DNA from: Liolophura sinensis
Taxonomy: Eukaryota > Mollusca > Polyplacophora > Chitonida > Chitonidae
NCBI RefSeq assembly: GCF_032854445.1
Contig: NC_088299.1
Location: 8,286,324 to 8,350,323 of the forward strand
Reading direction: 5' to 3'
DNA: 64,000 nucleotides
Position numbers and translations under genes: made by a program. The notes under the pieces are model-generated. The model worked only from the letters and a program-made list of their open reading frames with translations, was not told the DNA's origin and ran no database searches. Position 1 is the stretch's first letter, and each line of letters begins with the position of its first letter. Positions 1 through 13,800 of this stretch are shown one piece after another.

Positions 1-911
1 CTAACACTGGTATGTATACAAGCAGACATGCAGCTTGATCATATGATTAAAAACTTAGCAAAGATGAGATTTCCAAAATATTATACATTGACTCAGCTAT
101 TCACATTCGTGCCCCATTCATGATGCATGATAACACAGAATCCATATATATTTACATCATGACATTATCCGCACCTTTCTGAAACCAGCTCTTACGTATG
201 TCTACAAAACTGTTGTCTATTTAATCAGATTATATCATTGATAAAACTGGGAAAATGGCAAGAGTGGTTGCACAGTATCGCATGCGCAAAGTCTCGATTT
301 CAGTGAATTCCGATCGACCTCGTTGCATGGTGGGATGCTATAGAAATGGGATTTTTAGACAGCTTTGACGAAGCTTTGTCGGCATGTTCACTTGTCAAAA
401 AAAAAAATAAATAAATAAAAAACAAAAGGCAGTAAATAATGAATGCGGCTACTGTCCATTCTATGACCGTCCATGGAGTGCATACATTCGATCCCACTGA
501 TAAACGGTAGGCTGCACTCTAAACTCGACAATATTCCATAATATCAAAACTAGATAGGGCATATCCGTCTCTACGCTTGTATGCAAGTCAACATGCATGA
601 GTAAATATATAGGCCTATACCTCACAGTCAATGTGAAACTTTCTCAACAAGGCAATTACTCTCGCGAGATTTTGAGACATGTTATTTAAACAATACATTT
701 GGTTTTAATTAATACAACAATGAAGAGTAAAATCGTACTATTGAACTCAACACATTCAAAAGACAAACCTCACATGTTTTTGGCACGGATATAGGCGATG
801 GCAATACACGTCCATTTTGCATAGATTTTAGTTACTGAAAGAGCATTTCGCCGACTAGATGTCACAGTGGTAACGACCGCGGCTAAAATAATGACGTCAT
901 GAATGACGCCA
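1..911. other. 3' flank and presumed 3' UTR of Neto
   Basis: This stretch lies downstream of the Neto stop codon in the minus-strand sense, so its right-hand part is presumably 3' UTR. I see no coding signal. An A-rich run with AAATAAATAAATAAA on the plus strand lies near 390-420. A perfect CRE-like palindrome, TGACGTCA, is at 892-899, just past the stop codon. I saw no canonical AATAAA on the minus strand here by eye; a variant ATTAAA is at 704-709. Confidence 0.4.
704..709 (-). terminator. possible variant poly(A) signal of Neto
   Basis: The plus strand reads TTTAAT, which is ATTAAA on the minus strand, about 205 bases downstream of the Neto stop codon. ATTAAA is the commonest variant of the animal polyadenylation hexamer, but it occurs often by chance in AT-rich DNA. 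A second copy lies near 222. I cannot tell which, if either, is used. Confidence 0.2.
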
Positions 912-1804
912 CTACGATGATTGTGGATGGTTATGACGTCCGATTTGGAATCGCCCGGATGGAGGTGGACCAGTGGATAACAACCTTTCCGGGTTAATGT
1001 AACTCTTCCGGGGTGCGATCCGAGAAGGGTACGGTTGTCCGGGGGCCTCCGGCATCTCTCCGCTTTCACAACTGGCACAAATTTCACCCGGAACTTGCCC
1101 ATTCCCTTGCAAGGGTTTCATCAGTCGTGGTAAAGTTAAGTAACGCATTCTGCCTTCTTGCGGCACCACCAATTTCGGGTCACCTAGAAACTGGTTGGCT
1201 GGTAGAGGCGGCATGTAAGGACTCTTATCAATACTGCTGGCGAGATAATACTTTTTAAAGAACTCCGGTTCAGGGATATTGATGGAAGAAATGGGGCTTG
1301 GTGGGGCGTGGGTGGGGCTGTGGGGTGGTTTCTCCGTAACCGGAACGGGCAGGTACCCTGAATAGTCCATGTGCGGGAAGCGCTTGTAGTGCCCGGACTC
1401 CACGGTATAATCCAACATGTCCGGCAGATGATGGGGGGTCTCAGGGGTGCAGCTCTCCGGCCGCGTGTGGTGCGGACAGTGAACCTCCACCGTCGCCGTG
1501 CTAAGGTCGCTGGTGCTTGCCGGCTCTGGGGGCGTAGCGGTTGGCGTGGTGTGACCACATTTCAACAAGACCCCGTTCGGTATGTTCCTAGGCAACGTTC
1601 CTTGCTTCAACAAGTTCTCCATTTCTACAGTGTTCTCGGGTTGACCAGCATCCTGTTGTTTTTTTACGGCTTTTTTGCGCTTTTTCTCGTTTCTCTTGGC
1701 ACTACAGGTAGCGCAAATGGATATGGCTACCACGGTAAAGAACAACCCGCCTATCACACCCAAGATTATCGCATGCGTCGGGGGTTTTGAGTCCTCTTCG
1801 TTTT
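912..1804 (-). CDS. Neto: Neto last coding exon: juxtamembrane, transmembrane helix, cytoplasmic tail
   Basis: The exon follows a good acceptor (TTGTTTCAG) and enters in phase 1, completing a Glu codon with the G of the previous exon. It encodes a short acidic stalk (NEEDSKPPTH) and a 23-residue hydrophobic helix (AIILGVIGGLFF onward, residues 342-364). A basic stop-transfer cluster (KRNEKKRKKAVKK) follows, then about 250 residues rich in Pro, Ser and His. The single-exon tail stops at TAG (914-912). Tyrosines in DYSGY, KKYYLAS and SPYMPPLP are possible phosphorylation or SH2/SH3-type sites, which is inference. The C-terminus ends in PQSS and is not a canonical PDZ ligand. The tail is longer than I recall for vertebrate Neto1 and Neto2. 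Confidence 0.9.
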
Positions 1805-4800
1805 CTGAAACAATAAAGTGAACAACTGAATTAAGTTAAATTAAATTATACCCTGGGTTATTTGCACATATAAAGTAATCATTAACAACATAATCAACTA
1901 TCTAAACTGTTGGGTGAGTCATGTATTTCGTTATATACAGAGTGTATTTTCTGGCGCAGTGGCGAGACGGGTTCAAGCCGGAAGGACCATTGTTCTTATG
2001 CAATGTGCGATTAATATACGTTACCAGTTTGTCCACAAAGCGACATCACAAACGCAGGAATGAACAAAACACACAGCTTGGGCTCTAATTAATTCAGGCG
2101 AGAAACGTTCCACAATGGCATTTGTTGGCATTTAGGACACAGCTATCACAGAAAAATATGTTAAAAATTCTAAAAAGTTTTGTTTCTTTAACGTTCAACA
2201 TTGAGGATATGGCACTAAAGGGCAATTCACTCCAAGTAGCAATGTTGTGGAAGCCCTTATGAACTGGGCCAATCACTAGCGCTAAAAGCATCACGTGATA
2301 ATTGGCTGTCATGTCACAAAACCTATTTGCCCTCGATTGCCAGTGTGATTTCTTTTAATGGATAGTCAGATATCGAAGCAATAGACTGGATTTTGTGGTT
2401 AGATTAAGTGGTAAATTGATGCATTTTGAACCACACATTTATGAGCAGGGAACTGAAAACATGTTGGGCATGATACTGCAGCAGTAACTTATCAGGGTGA
2501 GCTGGCAAGAAAACCGTCTCGTGAGAGTCGTTGTTTGAAGAAAAATATTATGATTTCGCATTATTTTTCCTTAGAAAGTCAGATTTATTACTAGAATATC
2601 TTCCCAAAATCTGAATGAAAGGGTCTGTAATCAATCAGAAGGTTCTGCTATGTTCAGTAAATTCCCAAAAGTCAGTACAGCCAGCGAGGCCAAATGCTTA
2701 CACTCATGCAGGACGGGGACGATCAGGGCCGCTAAAACAGGACATGTTATAACATAATTTTAAAAATCTTTTTAGAACATTTATGGAAAACTACCTTATT
2801 AATTAATTCAGCTATAGTGGCCGACTTTATGTTCACTTTAAGTTTTAAACATGTCATTAAAAGTGCAATTGCTCAAAGCTAGTTCTTAAAAGATTCGCAC
2901 TGGTTAAAAAAAGGACAATGGCCAACCATTCATATATTCACGGCCTAAAAAAGAATTGCTATATATGACGTCACTAGTTTCAACCGTTCCTCAAAACCCG
3001 TATACGTACACATAGCTCCAATGAATGACCTTCTAGTCAGCACCAATCCTTGCAGCACCATTTCCGGTGCTTTACGAATGAACATGTATAAAAGTAGCTT
3101 TCCATAAGATTTACCTTTGTTTAAGGCACTACATGTTTCTTCGTCCGAGTCGTCCTTACAATTCGGCCGTTCATTACAGGTAAGGTCTTTGTCAATACAC
3201 ATGTTGTAGCCACAGTCAAAATACTCGTTACTACACTTCCCTGTAGTTAAAAAATCCAGATCAAAGGGTTAGTCCAGAACTAAAATATGGCAAAAACAGG
3301 CGGGACTCAGGGCAACGAATATGTCGGGTTTTTATTTTTTTTCTTCACATGCAGAAATAATGTCGTGATTAAATAATTTTCAGAAATTATGAGAACATCT
3401 CTTAATAAGTTATGCCAAAGTCTGACTCAAAGATAAATGTATCTTGCGACAAATTTTTATTCACATTAGAATATTATATACCTTAAATGACACTAAAATT
3501 TCTTCCAAACTAAAATTTTCCAGATTCTGGGAGTTCTATTCTTTTTAGAAAGGTGTTTTGAGGTTTGATTGGATGGTATAGGGAGATATCCCACTGGGAA
3601 GTTGTCAATTTTAGCACCAAGGGTAATATCTTATGACATTTATGTGACTCTAAAAACGCTCTTTTGTGGTCGAATTTTAGGTAATTTAGGGTATCTCTAT
3701 ACCGCGCCATTCCTTCTAACATATCAGGCACAAAAGTTGCTAAAGTGGCTTTTGTTATGTATGACTATTTAACGTCTTCATGTACTGTTAGTCTGCGGAC
3801 CTTTGTGTTATATGTTATAAGCATAACAGGCCCTGTTATATATGTACAGTGCGGACCTGGCCGAAAGCACCTTGTTCAATGCTCTGTTTATTTAACTGGA
3901 TGTTCATTGGCTGTTAATTCTGTGTCTAAGAATAGTTGAATCCACCTGGCCCGTATATAAGCCGTGTTTTCTGTGCAGAGTGGAGGTATTTTTTTTGCTG
4001 CATCCACTGGGAGCCAGGAGAGTGTGCGACGCTCTCGTATCGAGTCCATTGTATTTATATGAGCTGGTGATGCCAGTTTCATTTGGGAGGACAGATTTTT
4101 ATGCCGACACCGTTTGTGTACCACAGTAGTACTGATGTCTGGTTTATGTGAATTTCTGCGGAAGTCACGTTTTTTGGTGTTCGGATCTTTATTATGATTA
4201 TACAGTGTGGACTGTGTAATTTGTTTAACACGCTGACCTCACCTGACCGACAAGGTCGTCAAGGACTCTAAACTGAAGTTTTCAGTTTTGCAAAGGACGT
4301 TCGTTCTGCCACAAGGTGACATTACTCTACGTCTCTGAACGGCTCGTTTGTGAGCTTCTGCGGGAGCTGTGACTGATCTGAAGTGGATTATACCTCCATG
4401 CCTGTATTTACCTTGTGTTGTGCTCTGCGGGTGTGACGTCATGCAAAGGCTTGACTGTTCCAGTTCTGTGTAACCTGTGTTCGTGTTCGCTAACCTAGCG
4501 AAGTACCTGTCTAGGACAATTTGTGAATTGTGTGTTTATCCCATGGTCTTTACATTGGAATTCCTGGAATACATTCCTTGGGATGCAAAGGTGAACTGGA
4601 AACTTTTAAAGACCGGTAATACTGATGTGTATGTTGTTGTTGAACTGTCTGTAAAACTGTACGTCTCGTTTATATATAAAGCATTGTTTACATTGTAATA
4701 TTGAGTCACTGAGTCTGTTTTCTGTTGCCGTTTTCAATACCGTAACACTTTGCAGAAAGACCGGCGTATAATTACGCGGCTAATCTCAAAACCATTTTTT

Positions 4801-7800
4801 TTTCAATATGTAAATTGGTTGTAACATGCCGAACAAAATGTTGTTAAAACGGCTTTTATTTATTATTTTTTTTCAGTTCTTTAAATTTGTGTGCACCGTA
4901 TACTAAAGAACAACAAAGTCATGTATAGTTAACGCCCCCTGCAGTAAACCCCAGAACTACATCACATATATACTAGTATATCCACAGAGCAATTGAGTTA
5001 GCATACTTGTCACACAAGGTTTTGGTCTTTGGTATATTTTTAACACCAATGCTGTAAATCTCCAAACTGCATCACATGTGATGTAGTTTTGGGGTTCACT
5101 GCAAAGTTGTTAACTATACATCCCATTGTTGTTCCCTATACGACGCATACCAATCAAAGAACTAACTGAATAAAGCCATTTGAACAACATTTTGTCAGGT
5201 ATGTTCCAACCAACTTAAGCACAAAAGCCCTATTTATTTGCCCAGTTCTTCAGTTCTTCTAAAGCCAGTTTAGCAACTTTTATACACAGAGCAATATGGT
5301 TCCAACATATCTGACATAACAGTTGTTGAAATGGCTTTGAACTTTGGCATGCGGCTAACGACCCTGTCTTCAATCCCAAAACTACGTCACATAAATTTAC
5401 AGAGAACATCAGATTTGAACATACCTGACACAAACGTTGTTAAAATGGCTTTGAACTTTGGCATATAGTTGACACTCCTGCCGTAAATCCGAATAAAGAC
5501 TCTGTTAGTTTCAGACTTTCTCTGAACTACAGTCGCCACGCAGTACTGTTTCTTCATGGACCGTTCTGACGTCGTCCCATCGTATATCTCCAGGAAATTT
5601 TTGGCACAATCATCTTGAGATTTCACGCGGAAATTTCTGGAGTCAAACAGCATCTGGGAAAAGAAAGAAATGTACAGATATGTACAGGTATCTAGATGAC
5701 ATATACCGTGCTTAGGACTGTTTCATGCATTATTTTGCGGAGGTGGGTGTTCAAACCTGGCCTTGGACTCGGCATTGTAGGATTCTCCGGCTCTCATTGA
5801 CTGTGGGGCCGTGGCCACAATAGACTGTCGGCTACATTCGCGTAACCGTTACGCGGTCTTACTAGGCCTACTTGTCTTTCACCAACATCTGTACGTCACA
5901 CAGGGGAAAAAGTTCCTTAGTAACTTGTCATAGGTTGGTGGTTTACCCTTACCACTCTGGTTTCCTCCACCCAGAAAACTGACCGCCATCGTATAGGTGA
6001 AAAATTCTTGAGTACGGCGTTAACCAGTAATTGAACAAAAAGATGAACTGGGGATACCTCATATAGCAGACCTTAGGGCATTTCTCGATTAAAGCCTACT
6101 TGGCAAACTTCATGACACAATGCTGCATACCACCTCGCTGACCCTGGATTCGTGGCATGTACCGGTCTCAATAGTCGAGGGTGATTAAACTGAACTGAAC
6201 GCTTTTCCCAGTATGTCAACCATGGTTCCAACGATTTTAGTGGAATGGGCATGTGAGTTAGTTGGGAATTTGACTTCGTGTTTTGTTTTAGTGGTTCATA
6301 ACCTGAACTATAGGCATATATTATTTGGATTTTTTCGCTTACTAATACGATCAGATATGATGGACCTACCTTTCTGTGCGGAGGAACGCGTAATTCCCAA
6401 GTACAATCTAATGGGCGACCTTCTGTCTGCAAGGTAAATATACTGGGGATATCTTTGTATGAGATAACCGTATCAGCCTCTGTTATCGACCTTTCAATCC
6501 GACACACTGGAAGAAAAACACGATCAACATATAAAACAAGAGTAACAAATCGTTGCCTGCATACAGATTTCTGAAACAATCCTTGAATAAAGAATTCCAG
6601 ATTCAGTGTTCATGGGTGGCTTGCGCGTTCCATTGAAATACATGTATGAAACGTCATCGCCTGCGCATTAATACGTCATCTAAAATGGGACAAATCTCAG
6701 AAATGAACGATCATCTGCGCGGCACAGAACCTGAAGGACATAGACATGTCATACAGAGTGATAACCTTATATTTCAGACTTAAAATATTATAAAATGGTG
6801 TACCGGAACTAGTGCTGATGTGTCGTCGTTTTTTGAGAGATCAAACTTACCTGAAAAAGCTGTTGAATTGTCGTTTTTGACGTAAGCTGGAAAAAAGGAT
6901 AAAAAAGACATGTTACAACATGTTACCACTTAACATTCAAGAAGCACTTAATTTTTAACGGTCTTGAAGAACAATAGGTTAAACTCATTTCTCTCCTCGT
7001 AAACCAACTGTGTGTGTGAGGCTAGACACATCTTATCCTGGTGCTAGGACATAGGTATGCATTGTACTGAATAAAATCGCCATGTTGGTTGAACATGTTC
7101 AATGAAAACACGACAAAGATTCATATTTTAACGACAATTTGGAGACTCATTAAATTTACGCGCCCAGGCCATTCCTTGCGTCTTTCCGCCATCACCGAAA
7201 ATTTTTGATTGTTTCTTTCCTAATTTTTTTACTTAATATAGTTTCCCAGCTCTTCCTGGGTTCTTTGTGTTGAACGCTGTCCTGGGAATTGGTATTGCGA
7301 TGTTTGGCTTGGAACGTCCATTGTCGTTGACGATTAGTATATGAATGTACGTATATGGCTATAGACTTACAACAAAATATTTTGTTCTTTAAGATTATTT
7401 GATAATGAACATTTCTGCTTTGTAAATGTTTAATATATAACACACTGTCAGCTGTCGTAGGCGGGAGGTAATTCGATCATGGAGACTGCCGATCCTTGTA
7501 CCTAATGATGTTACCTTGAATAGTATGGGGTCTCTTTGGGGCGGTAAAACTACAGCAGATATTAGAGTTCTAGAGACCTTGAGGTTACTGCCTTTTAACG
7601 AACGCTGTAATCAAATACCAGAGCTGCCCTACCTATTCCCCTGTCAAGTGATCACCAGAACTGTTAAACTATGGCTGACCATTGTCCCAGGGTGACATTG
7701 AGCTCAACACTTCATGACAAGGGACGTAATCGGATACTTAAGGATGGGACATTAAACTACTTCCTCGTGTTTGATTAACGGCCATTAGACATATTGGTGA

Positions 7801-10800
7801 CCTGCCGTTCATCAGGATGACGCTGCTTGTGTCGTGCTACTGTGATGTATGGCCTTGAAGTTAATCACAGCCAATGCGGGTATATGGATTGTATTTGGGA
7901 AGCGAGACGAATGGTTCTCAGCAGACATTTGATCGCAAACCAGTGAAGTTGGATCGATCAAGAAACCATCTGTATGTCTACAATATGTAGAGCTACAGGC
8001 CTTATACAATGTGCCCAGGAAATGTAGTCTACCCAACATCACGAAAAGCAATTACTTATCTTAACAGGGGCCAAATAAAAGAATGGCAACGGACCTATTA
8101 TTAAACAACTGGAGCACATTTGTCTTGGCACAATCTCCACTTCCGTACATAATTCAATGAGAAATGTGTAACGGTTTCACTTTGAAAGTGGGCCAATGCT
8201 GAATCCACCGTTATTACAGAGATCAGTGATTCTACTAGATAGAATATGTACCGATATCTCAGTTGGTACATCGCTACGCGTGGGTGGGAAATTAGTACGG
8301 TGTCTGGCAGGGTAAGAGAAAACATTGCATGTATAAGCAATTCAGTGTTGCTACGCTATACGTTGATGGGCACAGTAAATAAAACACAAAAGACATTAAC
8401 ATATTATAGAAGTTAACATATCTTATTTCAATGCAGTAAATACACACTCCAAAAAAGAAACAATCTATTAATTTTAACAGAAAGTTTGATGTCTAAGTGA
8501 TGCTGGAATGTATTCTGCTGTTGCAACAGATTATTCTGTTAAATATAACTGTTCTCATACTCTATTAAGTCAACATCAAAATTCCAAAATTCCAAATTAC
8601 CCAAACGTGCATATGCTTCGTAAAGCCACCATGGTAATTATTTTTACTTGTATTTATTTGCTCAGAGTTTTTTTGTACAATGTTACATGGGGTGATGACC
8701 AAAGCGTTACTTTAGCCATGGGTAATGTTAGGTATCAAATAGTTTTCCCTTAACTGTATAATGTTACATGGGGCGATGACCAAAGCGTTACTTTAGCCAT
8801 GGGTAATGTTAGGTATCAAATAGTTTTCCCTTAACTGTATCGCAAACAGCTTGAAGAAGATTCTTCACCGTATGATCCGTGCAAACAAACAGCGCTTTGC
8901 AATAGGAAATAACAGTGAAAGCAGTCATGCGAAGGTGTCATTTTCTTATGATGAAGCCAAAAAAAAACAACAACAGTACTCAGAGACAAATTAGGATTAC
9001 AGCAGGCCATTAACTCGATGTGACAGGCCACATGGGGGTTTAGCAACCAATCAGATATCGGTCTGAGCCCTAACAAGAGGATCATGGGAAGGGGATTTGA
9101 ACGTTCCATTCAGAGGTGATCATTCCGGAGCTCCGATGGTCTAATTGTTCTCGTGTCGGGGATTTCAGCCGGTGGCCATTAATTGATTCAAGCGTTATAG
9201 TCAAGAAATCGACCAAAGGTATCAACACTGGCTGAAGGCGGTTGTATTAATTCGCTCCTGGTTTTATCTCCTTGGTGTTTCCTGAACGGTTCTGTTTGTG
9301 TGGAAATGGACCTATTGTATGACGACCCTTGGCAAGACTTAGTCGAACAGAAATCGTCTGGTGACTGTATACGACGGCCTTTGACACCAAATAGTCCAAA
9401 GAAAAGACGGTATACTGGGCCTACTATATTCGAATGGTAACTGTATACCGGAACGACAACCCTTGGCACCAAATAAATCAAACAGACAACGGTATTATAG
9501 GCCCACTACATTCGCCCGGTGATTATGCATGTACATACAACATCTGATACCAGATAAACCAAACAGACAACGGTACTATAGGTCTATTCTCCTGCTGACC
9601 AAGCCTATATACGACAACATCTGACATCAAATAAACCACACGATATTCGACTCGTAATAAACTTTTAACTATGTCAGCCATTTGAGTGAGTGAGTGAGTG
9701 GCTTGGGGTTTAACGACGTACTTAACAATTTTTCACTCATATGACGACAAAGGAATCCTTAGAGTGCACTTAATGTGCCTCCTTGTTGCAAGACGGATTT
9801 CCACCGCTCTTTTATCTATTGATGCTTCACTTACCGAAGGCAAGTAAGACACCCAGCCCGAGTAATTATACCGATACGGGTCAACCAGTCATTGCACTAC
9901 CCCCTTCATGCTAAACGACAAGCGAGGAAGTTACAACTTCCTCTTTTAGGTCTTACGTGTCTCGGTCCAGGATTGACCTGGCTCTACCGCTCCCGAAGCC
10001 GACGCTCTGCTAACTGAGCTATCGTGGCCGGTTGCCAGCCATTGAAGAGGCACATTAGTTTTTTCCACTTTTGTACTTCTGATAATACCATGCTGCACGC
10101 AAGTATCTACAGAAGCGTGTACAATTTTTTCGCTTTATTTTTTTATATACATATAGAATATATTTCTGTTTACATTTCTATATCCTGATCTACCAACCAC
10201 ACAGATTGTATAAATGCATTTTAATCGAATTGGGTAATGCTGTAAAACTTACCAGGATTTACTTTGAAGTTGTACACTGCTCTAAATCCTGAATACTGCA
10301 AAATATCATCACTTCTAAAACGAATCCACATGTAATTTCCTGTTGATTCAATCCACGGAGGAAAAGTCCTTCCACAGTATCGTCCAATCAGCGGTGAGTA
10401 TCCATAGGGGCCATCTCTGACTTCTAGAAAATCATATCGGCAATCATTGGCGGACTCCATCATGAAATGGTCCCTAAAGTCAAGCTCGACCATGTACCCA
10501 ACAGGAGCTGAAAAAGAATATATATAAAATACAGATACACAAACAAAAACTAAATCACAAAAATATACCAGTCACTTTTTTCTCTTTCCATTTATAGTCT
10601 TTCATTTTAGCGTTTTGGGGTGTTTTATTTTGTCCTCTTCTTTGTCATTCATGTTATGAGCACACGTGAACTCGTGTTAATATGACGTCAGAATCAGTGA
10701 AATGAGGTTCATTCCAGACATACCGGAATGCATTACCGGTATACGCCTTTGGGCTACCGTAGCAAAGCTTAAGCAAAAGCTACGTTATAGTGTGATTGTT

Positions 10801-13800
10801 GGCAAACATTTAGGCTTCATCAAATTAAGAGAAGATCTTTTTTTACTGCTCAGGTGTACATTCGTTTATCAGGACATAGGCGTTCTCTGTGGTACGTGCA
10901 TGGTAAATGTAATTGCTTTAAGTCCGAAACGTAAGTATATAAAACTGTACTTGTGTTTAATTTGTTTACATTTATGCTTTATCGGGTCCTAGATGTGAAG
11001 GCAACAGATGTCTAATATTGTTCTGATGACATTTATGTTGCTTATCAGAAATAATTCAAATCTGATAAATCAGTGGTTAACGAATTACGACTAATAACGA
11101 CGTGAAAATGGTCCAGCCTATATGTTTTGGGTTGTAAGAGCAGCTTAAACCTATTATATGTGTGTCCGTTAACCAACTCATATAAAATTTTTTTAAAAAT
11201 TCCATTTGCTTCAAGTGTAGCTTTTGAAAGCTGTACCATAGTACATCGACATTGCTGAGTATGGCAATGAAACCGATTGCATTCATGAAAGACGTTTGAT
11301 ATTTGACACATTTTATCTGAAGAGTAAAATGGCAACTTTCCTTAATCCCAAATCCCATGCCGATTATTGAGTTGATTTAACCGAAAACAGATCATGTGAC
11401 ATCGTAACGTCTGAATGGAACAGCTTGGAATACGACCTAGACAAATGGATTGAACTTTACAAAGAGTTCACAAAGCTATCGAAGTAATAATTGTTCCTCT
11501 GTGAATGAGAAAGAGTAGAGAGAGAGAGCAAGTGAGAGAGGGAAAGAAAAGAAAACCCTCACCATGCCATCACAACTCTGTGACCGTTTGTAAAACGGTT
11601 GGCCAGTTACTCCCCATCCATTAAAAACTGGACATTTATTACTGCCCAGCGAGGCGTTTTTTAAGACCTAATAACCTCTTCTTTGTTGGAAGAAGAATTA
11701 TTCGTGTGCCTGGCGACGGTCCGCCGTGTTTTAGCGCTCCAGGCTTTCCCGGCTAGTTGAGGGAACTTCTAAATGCTCGGCACGTACAATTACACTCGCG
11801 GTCTGTTTTAGCCTCATCGGTCACTCCTTGACGCGGCCAGTCTAGCTTTCTCCAGGCGAACATGTCTGCAAAGGCTACTTTAGGTGAAGTATATGCCCCA
11901 AATTGCTATTCGGTATTCCAACCCTATCACATGTTGCCAGACCACTGGAAAGATGTCCTGACGTAAAGAAGTTCCTTTCAACAGTCATCAACAGAGGTTT
12001 AAAATTTGTGCCCCCTGTCGGTCAACCCATTCCCTGTAAACGACATCCCCTATTCTCTACTGGCCCTACCAATCGCCCCCACCACTCCCTCCAACATCCC
12101 CTATTCTCTACTGGCCCTTACCATCTCCCCACCACTCCCTCCAGCATCCCCTATTCTGTACTGGCCCTATTCTGTACTGGCCCTACCCATCTCCCCTACC
12201 ACTCCCTCCAACATCCTCTATTGCAACTGGCCCTACCAATCGCCCCCACCACTCCCTCCAACATCCCCCTATTCTCTACTGGCCCTACCCATCTCCCCCA
12301 CCACTCCCTCCAACATCCCCTGTTTTCTCTACTGGCCCTATTCAGTACTGGCCCTACCCATCTCCCCTACCACTCCCTCCAACATCCCCTGTTTTCTCTA
12401 CTGGCCCTACCCATCTCCCCCACCACTCCCTCCAACATCCCCTGTTTTCTCTACTGGCCCTACCCATCGCCCCCACCATTACTGGCCCTACCCATCGCCC
12501 CCACCACTCCCTCCAACATCCCATATTCTCTATTGACCCTACCCATCGCCCCCACCACTCCCTTCGACACCCCCTATTTCCTTCTGGCCCTACCCATCGC
12601 CCCCACCACACCCTCCAACATCCCCTATTCTCTATTGACCTTACCATCGTCCCCCACCACTCCTTTTAAAATCCCCTATTCTCTACTGGCCCTACCCATC
12701 TCCCCCACCACTACTCCCAACATCCCCTATTCTGTACTGGCCCTATTCTGTACTGGCCCTACCCATCTCCCCCACCACTCCCTCCAACATCCTCTATTGC
12801 AACTGGCCCTACCAATCGCCCCCAACACTCCCTCCAACACCCCCCCCCCCCCTATTCTCTACTGGCCCTACTCATCTCCCCCACCACTCTCTCCAACATC
12901 CTCTATTCTTTACTGGCCCTACCCATCGCCCCCACCATTACTGGCCCTACCCATCTCCCCCACCACTCCCTCCAACATCCTCTATTGCGGCTGGCCTTAC
13001 CAATCGCCCCCACCACTCCCTCCAACACCCCCCCCCCCCCCCCCACCACCCCGCTATACTCTACTGGCCCTACCCATCTCCCCCACCACTCCCTCCAACA
13101 TCCCCTGTTATCTCTACTGGTCCTACCCATCGCCCCCACCATTACTGGCCCTACCCATCGCCCCCATCACCCCCTCCAACATCCCCTGTTTTCTCTACTG
13201 GCCCTACCCATCGACCCCACCACTCCCTCCAACATCTACAATTTTATTTCATCTGTTATCTAGGATTATTAAAAAGTCAACCATGAAGAAATACGGTTCT
13301 AGCATAGGTAGCTTTATTGTTGTTGAGTAAATGTGGACAGACCTGCAAATTTTCAGCATGGCAACTCGTGTCCAAGCTGGACAGATCTGGAGTATTCTGT
13401 TGTAATCCATGCCATTTTGCCAGTTTGCCCATAAAGACAGAAAGATAGGAATGAACAGTAGACGAAAACAGTTTTGAGCCAAATTTTACCCCACTGCATT
13501 TTTTAGCATGATACAAGATTGGGATACCGATTTCATTCATTCACCTAGTAACATCAATGAAAATTGTTGACTGCTTCTCTTTGTCTGAATCCGTCTTAAT
13601 TTAGTACTGTATATACTTTCTTAGTTCTGTTGTGGCTTGTGCTTGGACGTTATTTGGGGAATTGGCCTTGCGATTACTGACCTGGACTGATCTTGGGTGA
13701 CGGCTGGTATACGAATGTCTGCTGGATGTGGTGGTTTATCCATACCCCCCACCCCCTACCTTCCCACTCCCATAAACCTGACTGGTGTCATAAAGGAAAT

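Larger units (their letters stand above)
6887..10252 (-). other. Neto intron between CUB1 and the linker microexon
   Basis: This 3.4-kb intron holds a dispersed repeat copy at 7222-7370, an 81-bp tandem duplication at 8681-8841, an array of about 80-bp units at 9318-9660 and a complete SINE at 9684-10034. The stretches 7371-8680 and 8842-9317 contain nothing I can name. Confidence 0.75.

Noticed and set aside
2945-3202. 85-residue LDLa protein starting at an internal ATG
   Set aside because: The ATG is inside the LDLa module after its first cysteines, and the frame runs past the donor into intron; the exon is 3115-3240.
6073-6579. 168-residue single-exon protein
   Set aside because: It is the CUB2 first-half exon read through into both flanking introns; only 6370-6506 is coding.
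9960-10034. tRNA gene on the minus strand
   Set aside because: A and B boxes are present but belong to the head of a family A SINE with target-site duplications.
11903-13330. 475-residue open frame on the plus strand
   Set aside because: It is made almost entirely of the 51-bp minisatellite (LALPISPTTPSNIP repeats). The period is divisible by three and keeps the frame open; shifted and reverse frames are open too.
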